Shown in pieces: positions 11,560-23,607 of a stretch of 64,000 nt of DNA; position 1 is the stretch's first letter; the number at the start of each line of letters is the position of its first letter. The stretch is from Hanleya hanleyi. Lineage: Eukaryota > Mollusca > Polyplacophora > Lepidopleurida > Hanleyidae. The stretch is from positions 1-64,000 of the forward strand of contig JAVTVY010016081.1 in assembly GCA_036873755.1 (NCBI GenBank), given 5' to 3'. The position numbers and the translations under genes are program-made. The notes beneath the pieces are model-generated. The model ran no database searches, was not told where the DNA came from, and saw only the letters and a program-made list of their open reading frames with translations.

Positions 11560-12714
11560 TATACTTGGCGATGAGATAGTGAAAATTATCAATCGAATAA
11601 AAGCGATATTTTCACAGTGATGATATGAAAAATATCATCACGGCGATGATATGACAAATGACGTCACAGCGCACAAATACATGTGACCGTGGTCACAGTG
11701 ATGAGGCAATTGACCAAACCTCCGCAAGGTTTGTGCGCCAAAGAAAAAGAAGCTAAACATTTGAGAAGATTTGTATGTTATTATGCCTTATGATGACCAG
11801 ATTTTGACAGGAAATGAACACAAGTAGGCATAAATTGCATAAGAAATACCGGCAATGGCGATAATGGGACCGACTAGTCACGTACGCGTGCACCTGAACA
11901 TGCGCGACGTGACTGCAGTTTGGCCAGAGCAGTGCAACGCCAACTCAGCGTGGAAAATAACACACATTCCTCAATTGAAGGCTCGAAATTGGGGTCATAT
12001 CATGAAAATGTCGCACCAAAGTTGATGAGAAAACATGAAAAACAACTTAATTCAACGACCGTGAACTCTTGTCAGTGAGTATTCATTAAGAATCAGCAAA
12101 ATCACAATGGCTCTCACCACCGTCGAAGCTCCACACAACAATCACGCACGACTGGTAAATTTAAATCTGGCTATAACTTATCGTAACCATTCGATTTTGC
12201 TGAATCAAAATAGTGCTATTTGGGTAGACATGAACGAAATCAAGGGGACGAATGCGGATTTTATTTGAAATGAGAACGTTCGATGCAAAGACAAACACCC
12301 ATGACAAACACCCTGTGGAACCAGGGAGGTCAACGAGAAACCAATGCGTCAGTCCTGCCCGGGTGCAGACAGCGAGACCAGCCCCTGGATGGTCCGTGCT
12401 TTTCTGCTGAAGGGGAGGGGGGAGTTGGCTGACGGGTCAACATGAAAATCTTCTATTTGAGATATAAAGCTAATAAAATTCTTGAGATCTGCTGGATGTC
12501 ATCGATACTAAAGTGCAGGATTCCCGACTGAAAGAAATTCGCTTGCAGCACGTGCGATTTGTTGACAGCAAAGTAGTCCGCGAGTGACGTCACAGTGAAA
12601 ATAACCAGTGTTTCAGTGTATCTTCAGTCGAAAAAGCCAACAAAATCTGGATTATTTTAAGGTTAAAAAAAATCAGGATAACGTAGGACAACAGAAGTAT
12701 ATAATAAAAAGAAA
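11560..12714. other. Stretch upstream of Nudix copy 4, no exon identified
   Basis: Expected to contain the promoter and 5' exon of Nudix copy 4 on the minus strand, but no exon could be identified. A small perfect hairpin with 10-bp arms (GTGATGATAT/ATATCATCAC) lies at about 11617-11641. Scattered TGACGTCA sites occur near 11657 and 12584. Confidence 0.4.
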
Positions 12715-12865
12715 ATCACCTGTTTCTTGACGAATACCATAAATATTTCATCTCGTGGGGTGAGAAAATTGGCATTTTCACTCGTGGCTTCGCCACTCGT
12801 GAAAATACCAATTTTCTCACCCCACTCGATGAAATATTTATGGTATTCGTCAAGAAACAGGTGAT
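12715..12865. repeat. 151-bp near-perfect palindrome
   Basis: Arms of about 65-70 bp beginning ATCACCTGTTTCTTGACG at both ends. Only a few mismatches (CATCTCG against CATCGAG, TTGGC against TTGGT), and the centre is itself palindromic around GGCTTCGCC. It would fold into one long hairpin. Likely a MITE; a hairpin RNA source is an alternative. Confidence 0.85.
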
Positions 12866-13015
12866 ATCCTCTATGTATACAGTGAATGTATCAACAAAAA
12901 ACCCTACCTAGCACTTTGAGGCAAGACAAGAGCAGCCAAGTGACCAAGATGTTAATTACGTTTTGATGGTGGTCTCTAGAGATTATATTCTTGGATATGA
13001 CAACTTAATCTGGCC

Positions 13016-13606
13016 AAAGGAGATGGTACGATAAGGCGGGGTTTTGGCCTATACGTGGTGTGGTTGAAATCGAAAAAATAACATGTCCTATAAATAATTG
13101 TGTTTTAATGTAACGGCAAGAAAAAAATAGATGTACACAATATGTGAAAGTTCTAGCTCGTTTGCGTTATGATTGTAGTTATGACATGAATCTGAAATCT
13201 GTAGCATGTGCTATTTCGTGAGAAATGGATCTAAATCAAGTCGTTTAAATGCACATTTCTAAGACATGAAGGCCCCCTTGGACCAAAACGCCATTTAACT
13301 TGGTGATGTGCGGTAGCATTGTAACTCCACTGCTGGAAAATCTTTTTGGTCCAAGTGGCCCTTTGTGTCTAAATGTGTGTTTAAATGACTTGATTTAGAC
13401 CTTTTTTTTCACGAAATAGCACATGCTGCGGATTTCAATTTCATGTCCGGACTACAATGATAACGCAATCAACCTAGAGGTTTTACATATCTTTTCTCTT
13501 GTCGTTACATAAAAACACAATTATTTTGAGGACATTTTATTTTTTCGATTTTAACCGCACCAGGTATAGGCCAAAATCACGCCTTTCGCTTAGTACCATC
13601 TCCTTT
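13016..13606. repeat. 591-bp foldback element
   Basis: Imperfect inverted arms of about 280 bp, starting AAAGGAGATGGTAC at 13016 and complementary to 13593-13606. Matching blocks on both arms include TTTTGGCCTATAC, ATCGAAAAAATAA and TAATTGTGTTTT. The centre holds a CCTTGGACCAAAA pair. No coding potential. Possible source of double-stranded RNA. Confidence 0.8.
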
Positions 13607-15328
13607 ACAAATGAACTAAAGCAGCCGAATCTCCACAGACAAATAAAGCCGAAAGCAAAACAAGCAATGAGTAAAGCAATAAGGTTTGCAAGAAGCTTGA
13701 GAGGCATTCAAGTAGTACAACTCTGAAGTGAGTTCATGCATAAGAAAGCTTTTTAAGAAAACATGAAAATACAATGTACAAAGCAGACAAACAATACAAT
13801 GTAAGCAGACAAATGATACAATGCAATCACACAAGCAATAATTATTACCTTGATGACAAGACGGTGAATAAGGAGACAGTTTTGCAATGACCTCTTGACA
13901 AACATCCAAGAATGGCAGAAGACGGAATGGTGTCATTGATTCAGCACACTGCAAGCAACACATAATCAACGTGAATAATCTTCGCTATAACAACCCCAAA
14001 ATAGTCCATCACCCCCCCCCCCTCAAAGAGCTTTACGTTCTAAAGGATGAACCTCATTCCATGATGCTATAAAAAATTTTCATAGAAATTGTTTGTTGGA
14101 CCATGCATAGGCGCATCCTTCTACAGGTGGGGGCCTGTCTCCAGGGCTTCGTGTTTAGAATTTATAGTGCGAGAGCTAAAAATAGTTCGCATCAAAATAT
14201 TTAGGAGAGGGTATTTAAAAGTCAGGCGAGTGATTGCAATATAATACAATATAAAATGTGATAGTTTACGTGAGCTAAAAATCACTCTCGTGACATGAAT
14301 TTATGCAAGTGTTTGCGTGCAGGTGAGCTATCACTCGCGCTAAACACGAAGCCCTGGAGATAGTGAACTAGGGGCATTGTACCGAATCCTGAGAATTGTC
14401 ACAGTGGGTGACTTTGGCGAGCTAGCGTTTAACCCTTGTGACACTCAATAAATGTAGAATTGAACTCCACCTTCAAGAACATATAATTCCAGTAAATCAT
14501 CGTGTGCAATCATATACAATCTATACCAAAGATTCTCTTCTCATAGACACGTGGGGCTCCCGGGGATTGATCTGGTGTGTTGTTGTGCACACTCCAGGTC
14601 ATGGTAAGAATAGGCCTCAGCCCCTCAGACATGTCAGAGAGCTTGTCGTAAGAGTCACTAACTAACTAACTGAGGCACTAACTGAACGTTTTGATATGAC
14701 TGAAATAGTGTTGAAAGCGACGTTAAATCATATTCACTCACTCACTCACTCTTCTCGTAAGCATGTGGTTTCCACTTTGCTGAATCAGTGTTCAGACTTC
14801 AATGTCGATCAAAGGTCTTCTGAAGGTCTTTCCGAAAAGTTGGGTACCCGACTTAACGTAGTTCAATGCTGTATCTTCTCGAGCTGGATACCAAAAGTGG
14901 CACACATGCATAAATTAACCGTTCTATGCCAGACTGACAGGATATGATTACAATAAAATAGTGTGAAATAAAACATGCAAATAATTAGGCCTACACTACA
15001 GGACTGGTATAAACGAGCTTTACATGTTACATATCTCCCTAATACATAGGACAACCACAGGGGTTCAGTTGATGTCGCAGATGTCAAATATGTAATATTA
15101 GCAGCTTGAACAAATAATTGAGATGGTTCACAAAAAAAACAAAAACAATAAAAAATAGATAGGACATTTAACAGCTACGACATATATTCAGTGATTAGGC
15201 ATCTCAGCGTGTCGACACTTGGCCAAGGGCCACACACAAATTTTTTCAAATAGCCCTTAAATTAAGGCCCCAAGGGAAACAAGTTGTAACATATTTCCGC
15301 TTCTACTGCATCATACAATACCTGTCAT
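13607..15328. other. Stretch without gene
   Basis: Contains a poly-C tract near 14012 and a SINE at 14592-14755. No splice-bounded coding exon was seen. Confidence 0.45.
14592..14755 (+). mobile_element. Vetigastropod-type SINE copy
   Basis: Begins GGTAAGAATAGGCCTCAGCC, contains GAGCTTGTCGTAAGAG, and ends TATGACTGAAATA...GACGTTAAATC followed by (CACT)n. A related copy lies at 42905-43075, a 3' end at 22524-22580, and reversed tails at 1-40 and 7087-7130. This family is my main clue to the host lineage. Confidence 0.7.
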
Positions 15329-15337
15329 GCCTGTAAG

Positions 15338-16204
15338 TAGTTCAACAAGCTGAACCCTGCTGACATTTAATTTTGTGATATTGACAATGCAGGGTTCAGC
15401 CGTTGAACCAAAATTTCCTATCGCAAAATTTTCGCCTCCCGACCTGGGTAACAGCGGGTGGATTTTGCTCATAAAAAAGCAATAATACCTACCGCTTTGT
15501 GCTCGTTTGGATAGAATACGTATTTGCCTACTTCCCTGGCCATTTATTTTCTCTGTCTAGCTTCTTTCATTCCCATAAACGGCAAAAGAAAAAAATATCA
15601 TCGCGGACGATCTTCCAAAAACGAAATCCGCCGCCATTTTGAAATGGTGGCACGAGACTAATTTGTAAATTCGGGATTGTATACAGGAAGGTCGGAAACG
15701 GCTCATTCATAAGGCTGTCACATTATCTGCATTTAAATGTAAAATTGTAACTATCGATATCAAGCATAATGGAAGGCACATACTGAGAAAGGTAATTCAT
15801 GAGATTTTACATCTCCCTAAGCGACTGGGTCGACTGAGCGGATTCAGTTTTTCCGACTCTTGTAATCCTGAATTTAGAATAACCTCACGTGACAGTGTTC
15901 GAAAATGGCGGCAGATTTCGTGTTTGGAAGATCGTCTGCGATGATATTTTTTCTTTTGTCGTTTATGGAAATGAAAGGAGCTGGACAGAGAAAATAAATG
16001 GCCAGGGAAGTAGGCAAATACGTATTCTATCCAAACGAGCACAAAGCGGTAGGTATTATTGCTTTTTTATGAGCGCAAATCCACCCGCTGTTACCCAGGT
16101 CGGGAGGCGAAAATTTTGCGATAGGAAATTTCGGTTCAACGGCTGAACCCTGCATTGTCAATATCACAAAATTAAATGTCAGCAGGGTTCAGCTTGTTGA
16201 ACTA
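15338..16204. mobile_element. 867-bp foldback element with 9-bp target duplication
   Basis: Inverted arms of about 310 bp starting TAGTTCAACAAGCTGAACCC, complementary at 16204. The exact 9-bp direct repeat GCCTGTAAG flanks it (15329-15337 and 16205-16213). The 9-bp duplication with long TIRs suggests a MULE-class non-autonomous element. Frames in it (for example 15889-16146) are not genes. Confidence 0.85.
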
Positions 16205-16309
16205 GCCTGTAAGGTGATATCATAAAGGTTTGTATATGGGCTATCACCATATATAGGCCTGTCCTCTATGTAGGTCAGTAGGTCACTGGCTTAATTTTAA
16301 AACAACAAC

Positions 16310-18185
16310 AAGAGCGTGAGCTCATCTGGGGCCAGATTTTTCCCAGTTAGGTGAAAATATATCACATGTACTACATCAATAAAAATCATACAATACTATG
16401 AAATAAAATAAAAATTGTACTAATATATATATTTATATATATTATATATTATTATTATATATTATTATTTTTACACTAAAATATATATATATTTACATGT
16501 ATATAAATTATATATTATATTATTATTTTATTTTTATTTTTTTTATACTAAAATATATATTTTTAATATTTAAAAATATTACATGATGTTGTACTTATTT
16601 AACAATGTGGAAATAAATAAATAGAATCTGATCTTGAAAAAAATGGGCCACGGTCAGTAATCTTCAACTTACTTCTGGATCATCGCCAGCTGTATATATA
16701 GAATTAATTAGGAAAGCCTGGCTATAATTCTTCAAGATAGAACATAATAAACAGTGAATGACCTTGTAAAAATAGGTTAAAGGTTATACAAAATGGTCTC
16801 AAAATCTGCTAATTTTTTGTGCTAAATTGTTGTAGAGGTGATTATATAGACTTGTTTTACATTTTTGTATGTTTTCAAACTGCCCAAGGTTGGAAATAGC
16901 AGCAGTAAAGTGCGACAATTTCACGCCCCTTTCAAAACGGCGAAAGCTGTGATCGCTTGACCTGTGACGTCACAACCTGATTACGATCTCGGCCAAATGC
17001 CTGTTGTGACGTCAAAAAGTCAGCGACATCACGCTAGAACTCCCACAGTTGGGTAAATCTTTCGTAACAACGCCCGACGTCATAGACTATGACGTTTACG
17101 GCGCAATCGTAATCAGGTTGTGACGTCATGCACCGGAGGTCATGGCTCCAATACGTTTTCTCCCACATGTGTGCTATTCGTGTGCTAAAACCCACTTCGA
17201 CGACATTATTCAAGAAAAAAATACTAATTTGTTGTTTGGAACACTACCGGGTATGTTTTAATGCAAAGCAGTATAGAGTCATTTGGTATAACCTTTAAGG
17301 TCAGTCAACTTGGGTAGGCTTCAAGTTCATCAACAGTTACATGTGTAATATGAATTTGGATACCCTAACTATAATCATACCAAAAATATTATAAAAACAA
17401 GAATTTGACCTTTTAAATTAGGTCAAGGTCAGACAATATCCATAGGCTTGTGACCCATCACCAAATGCAACTGTTGTATGAATTTGGAGAGCCTGGCTAT
17501 AGTTCAAGAGATATTGTGCTCCACACTGGCTATGGACAGATGGATGGACAGACAGACCGACAGATGCCACCGATGACAAGAACTCTTGACCAAAGTTGGC
17601 CAAATCAAAATCAATTACTTTGGGGTTTGTGGTATACTTGGAATTTGATCAAAATCCACATCACTGAACTGAGTTCACACTTTCTTTTTTTCTTTTTCCA
17701 CATTTTCTGGTCTAGGCGACCTTGACCTTTGCCTGACCTATTGGCTTCAAAGTAAATAGGGCTATTCTCTGTGTCATATGCAAGGTAGGCATCAAGTCTT
17801 GAACTAATTCTGGACTTGGAACAGAAGATTTTCCATTGTTTACAGGTTCTCTGGCTTGAGTAAACTTGACCTTTGACTTTTTGTCATAAACATAAAATAA
17901 CTTTCCTTACTGCATGTACCCAATATTTGGTACCAATTCATAAAATAGAACTGGAGTTTTCCCTCTTTTTTGCAGATTTTCTAGCCCAAGTGACCTTTGA
18001 CCTAGTGACCTCAAAATCAATAGGCTGAAAGCTATTTACAAATTAATATCTTCAGTTAAAATTTGGGAGGGAATGGAATCAATAGTTTTCAAGTTATCAT
18101 GTTAACGGGAAAACGGGACGCACGGACACACATACAAACAGCGATTCTATATACCCCGACCAGGTCCGGCGGGGGATAATTGAGG
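16310..18185. repeat. Repeat-rich tract with AT block and GACCTTGACC motifs
   Basis: Starts AAGAGCGTGAGCTCATCTGGGG and ends in a (GGAC)n-like run plus the hairpin TATACCCCGACC...GGCGGGGGATAAT, a typical mollusc repeat terminus. Includes an AT-rich block (16420-16580), AGGTCAAGGTCA at about 17420, and the nested CRE palindromes described separately. No gene. Confidence 0.55.
16965..17128. repeat. Nested palindrome with CRE (TGACGTCA) cores
   Basis: Perfect 23-bp inverted arms at 16965-16987 and 17106-17128, each with TGACGTCA next to CAACCTGATTACG. Inside, ACGTCATAG-A-CTATGACGT forms a second 9-bp-arm palindrome near 17080. Probably a small MITE; TGACGTCA is the CREB/ATF consensus site. Confidence 0.8.
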
Positions 18186-21100
18186 AAATCCCTGGGGGTT
18201 TTTTAGATTGTATTGATATAAATCCAGCCTAAAGGTTGACAGAAAATCTGAATTAATGAATTTAGAAAAAAAAATTATCAAGTTTTAGTGGAAAATAGTT
18301 GACGAGGTCATGCATATATAGGAATGAGGCTGTTATTTCGGTGCGATGAAATAACTAGAGCCTTAGGCACTGAAACGGGGCTATTTAAATGTAAAATAGG
18401 CTGTTGGAATAATTTCACTAACTCTTTGATGTTCAGTCCATGTTCAATTTGCTAGTCTCACACATTTCTCTCAATAAGGATCTCTAGCACATTAGTGTAA
18501 TTGTATATATATTTAAAAAAAAATAACTTGTGACCGATGGGACAGACATTTATTATGAAACCAACCTGATGAAATGATAAATAATGTCTTCTCTGCATGT
18601 TACCAATATTTGTGAAACATTTTTACTTTTTTCCAGATTATAGAAAGCATATCCTTGAGCAGTAAATGACAAAAATGAATATTGAGATACAATGTAAATC
18701 CTAATAGGATGTATCCTCTCATGGCATCATATTATTTACATGTACCTCCTCCTGCCACCCCTAGTTTGGAAGGTTATAAATTCTGACAATGGTTGTATGC
18801 AGACTTGTACATGTAGATCTAGATCACTGCATGCTATCTAAAGATGACTTGAAGTTTGACCCTATAAATTGACCCTATCAGCTAAGGCCGACTGTGTTTG
18901 AACCTATGTTTCAGGTCAGCTGCTGATGAAAATTCAATGAGGGAGGGAGGTCAACACAACACAAATCATAAACTCAACACGAAATAAAAAACACGGCAGC
19001 ATAACAAATTATATTTGATTTTGACATTTTCATTTGAGCTGGGACGTTGTACCGGATCACCGGCTATTTGATTTCCCGCCACTTGGATTTGCTGGACTAA
19101 ATGTTTGAACGTTATTTTTTCATTAACTGCCACCCCCCTCCAATCCAAATACGTTTCCTTGGGTTTGCTTGAGGCAATTTTAAGACAGATATATTTCTCC
19201 GCCTCCACCCCGATGTCCATCATGGCGGCCGACGCGTGCTGAACATATTAAAGTAAGGGTGTATGCAAAACCGTGACTGAGAACACACTCGGATCAGCAA
19301 GACCATTTTCATTTGTGAAATCCGTATATTTCTTTCGTTCTATTGTATAAATATTTACTCGCACTAAATATTAAAAGATATTATTGAAAGACAATATATT
19401 GTTTACAGAATCTCTGCCCGACTAATTTGTTTAATTCTCCAAAACATGCGCGGTCCTTTTCCACCGTGTCGATGAATCCGACTTTTATATCATTTCTCTG
19501 GATAGTGACCTCACCATTGTGCGAGTCGGGAACCATACACCTCCACAATATTATGTGATTGAACTGGGTTCCCTATATTTACCATGCCGAGGAAGCATGA
19601 TTTGCGTTACAGTCGACGAAATAAAGATCGATGGTGTTTTATCGAAAATGTAATGCGGAAGACGCGAAAGTTTTAGATCTTTGGTTAGTAAATTCCCCAC
19701 AAAATCGCCTAATAACCGTCAAGTTTGAAATATACAGGATTGTTCAGAAATAATCAACGCGCATGTTACACCATACACACGTAATATCTGTAAATTCAAT
19801 GCGGTCGGCTGACCCGAAACACAGGTACCAACACAGCCGGCCTAAGTGAACCAAGCCATTGACCTAGGTCATGCATGTGTCATGCATGTGTCTATGTCTA
19901 AATGGTATAGAGGGTCTGGTGGAGGGGATGTTTGTGTTGTTGTCCTCCAGTTACATACCGTGTATACAATTTCTGCAAGAATGGAAGCCTAGAAAATTAG
20001 AATTTCTTGCCAACATGGCAAACATATGATAAGTCTGCCTCAAACTATTTTCTAAAGTGTTCTAAATAAAGTTTTTATCAAACAGTGATTTATGACATCC
20101 TTTCAGGAAAACTCTCTAAGTCAACCTCTGAATAGTATCCATTTTGTATTCATGCTCTAAAGCAGGAAATCTCTGTGAAAATGACATATGAACATATATA
20201 AGAATAGCAGAAAATATTTAACTTCACTAATATAAGACCAGGTGAAACAAAATCTAGCCAAAATAGTTGACCAAACTATCTGCAGTAGCTGAATAACTTG
20301 AGGACTTTTTTCTTCTGCTCTTCCTCTCAAAGCCTAAAGCAGTTAAATAAACAACCAGTCACCCTGGCAACGGTACCAAATGTACTCAAGTTTTTCCTGA
20401 CTACAATACAGGACCATTAGTCCCGTAGGAACTAAATCGCCCCGTGAAGAAATACAGAAAAGTAGCTGGCGATGGTAATACAATATGCATTTTTTTTAAG
20501 CAGGTGGAGACACATGACAAAGTCACAGTAAATATAAACATCTCACTTGTGTAGTGGATACTTCAGCCGTCAGGAGAAGTTGGATGTATTTTGTTGAAAA
20601 TCAGATCACATTTGGATGTTGTTGTTTTGTGGAAATGACAGGTCAGTTACACAGTTTTATTTCCGAACGTTCTATGTTTTGGCATGAAAATGTTCCGGAG
20701 ATAGATAGAATTATTTTAAATGATATATGAATACATGTAGTTTCTGTGTTTAGAGCAGTATATAATCAGAGCGAGACACCGAACGTAGGGCTAAACACAG
20801 CAAGCCTGTAAGACATTTACAGTACATAGCACCCTCAAGTATTTGATATAAACTTATAACAATTTAATCATCTGATTAGACAATACAATCTAATTAAAAC
20901 CAGATCGAAGAAAACACTCCCCATCTGACAAGTCACTCATTTAGATCTGATGACAACAACACCATTGCCATGTTAATTCTGAGAATGTCAATGGTATTGA
21001 CCAATTTCAAAGTTTCTCTCCAATTTAGAGATGTATACAATGTTTGTAAATTGTACAGCTCATGCCACATCTGACGTATTCTCGTCAGGGTAACAAAATT

Positions 21101-22500
21101 TGTCATTTTTGCAGATCTGTCATATCAAAAATGACGTTAGCAACATTTCAAATGATGATGACCAGAAAAGCAAAATGAATCGGCTATATTAACAATTACA
21201 TACTTGTCATTAGTTTACCACTATTGACTTATCAAGCTGGTAAAAAAAATAGAGCGAATGAGAATAATCAGAAATAAAAGTGAAATAAAACTGGTGTCTA
21301 ACGTCAGATCTGTTACAGTAGATGACGTTAGAGAAATTCAAACACTGTTTTGTAGTCCAAGAAACATACATAAGGTCTTAAAAATGGTAGGGATACCCAA
21401 TGCAAACAAGCTGTTAAACAAAAAATACAAAATGATGATGTGATGTGTAAACTAACATACTTCTGAGCATCAGGACAAATGTTGCTAAGGTTATTTGTGT
21501 TGCTAATGTCATTTTCATTTACATGTAATGGCATTCTTTTAGATTTCAAAGCACACCTACATGTAAGAGACAGTTGATTTCAAATGTCAAAGGGTGGAAT
21601 GAGTAATGAGAATATCCTGAAGGATTCAAATAAAGCTTAAATGTTTAATGGATTTTGAACAACAAACCTGTTGCTAACATCTACACCTTATTAATTATTG
21701 TCCTCAAACTTCCCATAATGAATTTTGCTTTAATATTCCATTGTCATTTCAATCCGTTGTGAGTTTTGTTCTGGTAATACAGTTTGGAATTATTAGCTTT
21801 GACAAAAATCAAATACAAAACTGTGAGTCTGTCATTGATGATAGATGAAAATAGTGGACGGGTGTTACCCTTTATATGAGAATACGTCATCTGCGACAAT
21901 ATGCAGATCTGAGCCAAGTTTGGGGTTCCTGGGCAGTCATTCTTGACATAAAGTGGTAATGACGAAACAGGACGGACGGACAGACCTACATGATGACAAT
22001 ACCCCATGACCAGCTTCGTTTCTGATGTAAGATAACAGCGCTATGGTCTTATTCTTGAGAATTGGTAGTAATGAGCAATTTGTGTTGACCTAGTGATCCA
22101 GAAAAATAGGTCAATCTCTCTGACTTTCAATAGGCTTCTGCTCTGTGATCATATATGCAAAACTGCCTGATTAGGTTTGGTATTCTTAGGCATAGTTATT
22201 CTTGACATATTGGTGTTGACGAGGAAATGGTGACGGATGGACACACATTACGTACATGATGACGAGGGTAAAAGCCAAACAGGTTTGGCTTCCGAATTCC
22301 CCGATGGAGCCTGACCTTCATCTGAAAATGGCTGAAAATTTGTCAATACTCTGTCACATTAATGACAGTGTACATGTATGTGATAGGAAGGGACCTATTA
22401 TCCGTTATCATGTGACATCAGTTGGCAAATGCGCTATAAATAAACGCATGAAAATATGTGGCAAAAAAACTCAGTAGGACATACATGTATCCTTTCACAT
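18186..22500. other. Long stretch without a confirmed gene
   Basis: AT-rich, no clear spliced exon apart from the weak candidate at 18966-19223. Mollusc repeat fragments with GGACGGACAGAC runs occur near 21970 and 22230. Confidence 0.45.
18966..19223 (-). CDS. Possible 5' coding exon of an unknown gene
   Basis: An 85-codon open frame starting MMDIGVEAEKYICLKIASSK. Its ATG sits in a strong Kozak context (GCCGCCATGATGG) within a small CpG-containing patch (GCGTCGGCCGCC). The first 70 residues look protein-like; the last 10 are hydrophobic and probably intronic. I do not recognise a family and cannot fix a donor site. Continuation exons would lie at lower coordinates on this strand; none was found. 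Confidence 0.3.
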   Translation of the reverse strand: MMDIGVEAEKYICLKIASSKPKETYLDWRGVAVNEKITFKHLVQQIQVAGNQIAGDPVQRPSSNENVKIKYNLLCCRVFYFVLSL

Positions 22501-22819
22501 CTGAAAAAAAAGCATCGTCGCTTATAGCTGAAATATTGCTGAATGCGACGTTAAACCTTAATTCACTCTCTCTCTCTGAAAAAGGATATCTGTTATCAGA
22601 TTGTGAAACTTTTTCAGGGAAATCCCCATGATAATTCCTGGTACATGGACATGTATAAAGAAGTAAACACAAATCCTATTCGGTATATATTGAAGGCAAC
22701 AGTTTAGGGTCTCTCACTTATAAGCTAAAAGAAAAATCATCCGTTGGATGGAGTTGGGCACGGCAGAAATTCAATGAAATATAGATTGTTGTTTTCTAAA
22801 TAAGAAGAAACAAGTTGTA

Positions 22820-22895
22820 ATGCCTAAAGATTGTCTACCGGAGCTACAGATTGGAGATGTAGCTGAACTAGCTCCAACAACAAATGTAAATTCAG
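22820..22895 (+). CDS. NFAT5: Candidate alternative first coding exon of the NFAT5-like gene, copy A
   Basis: Encodes 25 residues starting [20 protein letters not shown] plus one base, then a donor TCAG/GTATGT. Near-identical to 25881-25956, including about 70 bp of leader and 8-9 bp of intron. Exon phase matches the downstream exons at 33764 and 38134. Vertebrate NFAT5 also starts with an MPxD-type acidic leader, which is weak support. Only one of the two copies may be used. Confidence 0.5.
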
Positions 22896-22973
22896 GTATG
22901 TTATCATCACTGCCCATTCATTACAATTTACACCCTGTATTATCTTGCCACCTTGAACATTTTGCATGCACAG

Positions 22974-23607
22974 GGGAGATTGGGGTACATGTACACTGGC
23001 ATGACTGGGACATTTTTCACCTTTTTGCAAAAATCTCTGTTATTATTGTCCTGTAGTGTAGCCTTATACTCTCGTTATAACTTATACATATCATGACATA
23101 GTCACACAAAAAAATCTGAAATATCTGTTATACTTTTCTCCAGAATTCTGTTTTAAAAACGTCAAAAAATGTGTCCCAGTTTGCCCCACTATGGGGTACT
23201 CTGGGACACCCACTGGGGTGCGATGGGACAATAATCAAAATACATTTTATAAGAAGTATATACTAATATGTTTCGTAGGAGTTTAGAAGATTCAACAGCG
23301 ATGGTAAAGTTAGTTGCTATTTTAGGCCCCTGCTTAAAATATTTCCCAGGAGCCAAATTTGAGGACAAAAATATTTTGTGTGATTCTCATGATATATATT
23401 CCTTTTTATGACAAAAAACTGCTCAAAAACAATTTTTGTGTGCCTAATTTTTTACCAATGATAGGTTTTACTTGTAATCAATATAGAAGTTGTATGGGGG
23501 TGATAGCTTTTTGCTGATAGTTATGTTATGTGCCTCTCGTTCTTAACAAAAGAGCCAGACGGCTTGTCCCACTGTGCCCCATGTCCCACTGTACCCCAAT
23601 CTCCCCT
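22974..23607. mobile_element. TIR element with GGGGAGATTGGGGTACA ends
   Basis: AGGGGAGATTGGGGTACA on the left, complement on the right (about 23590-23607). Subterminal GTCCCA(C/G)TGTGCCCC motifs on both sides. No transposase frame and no clear target duplication. It sits just after exon copy A. Confidence 0.7.
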
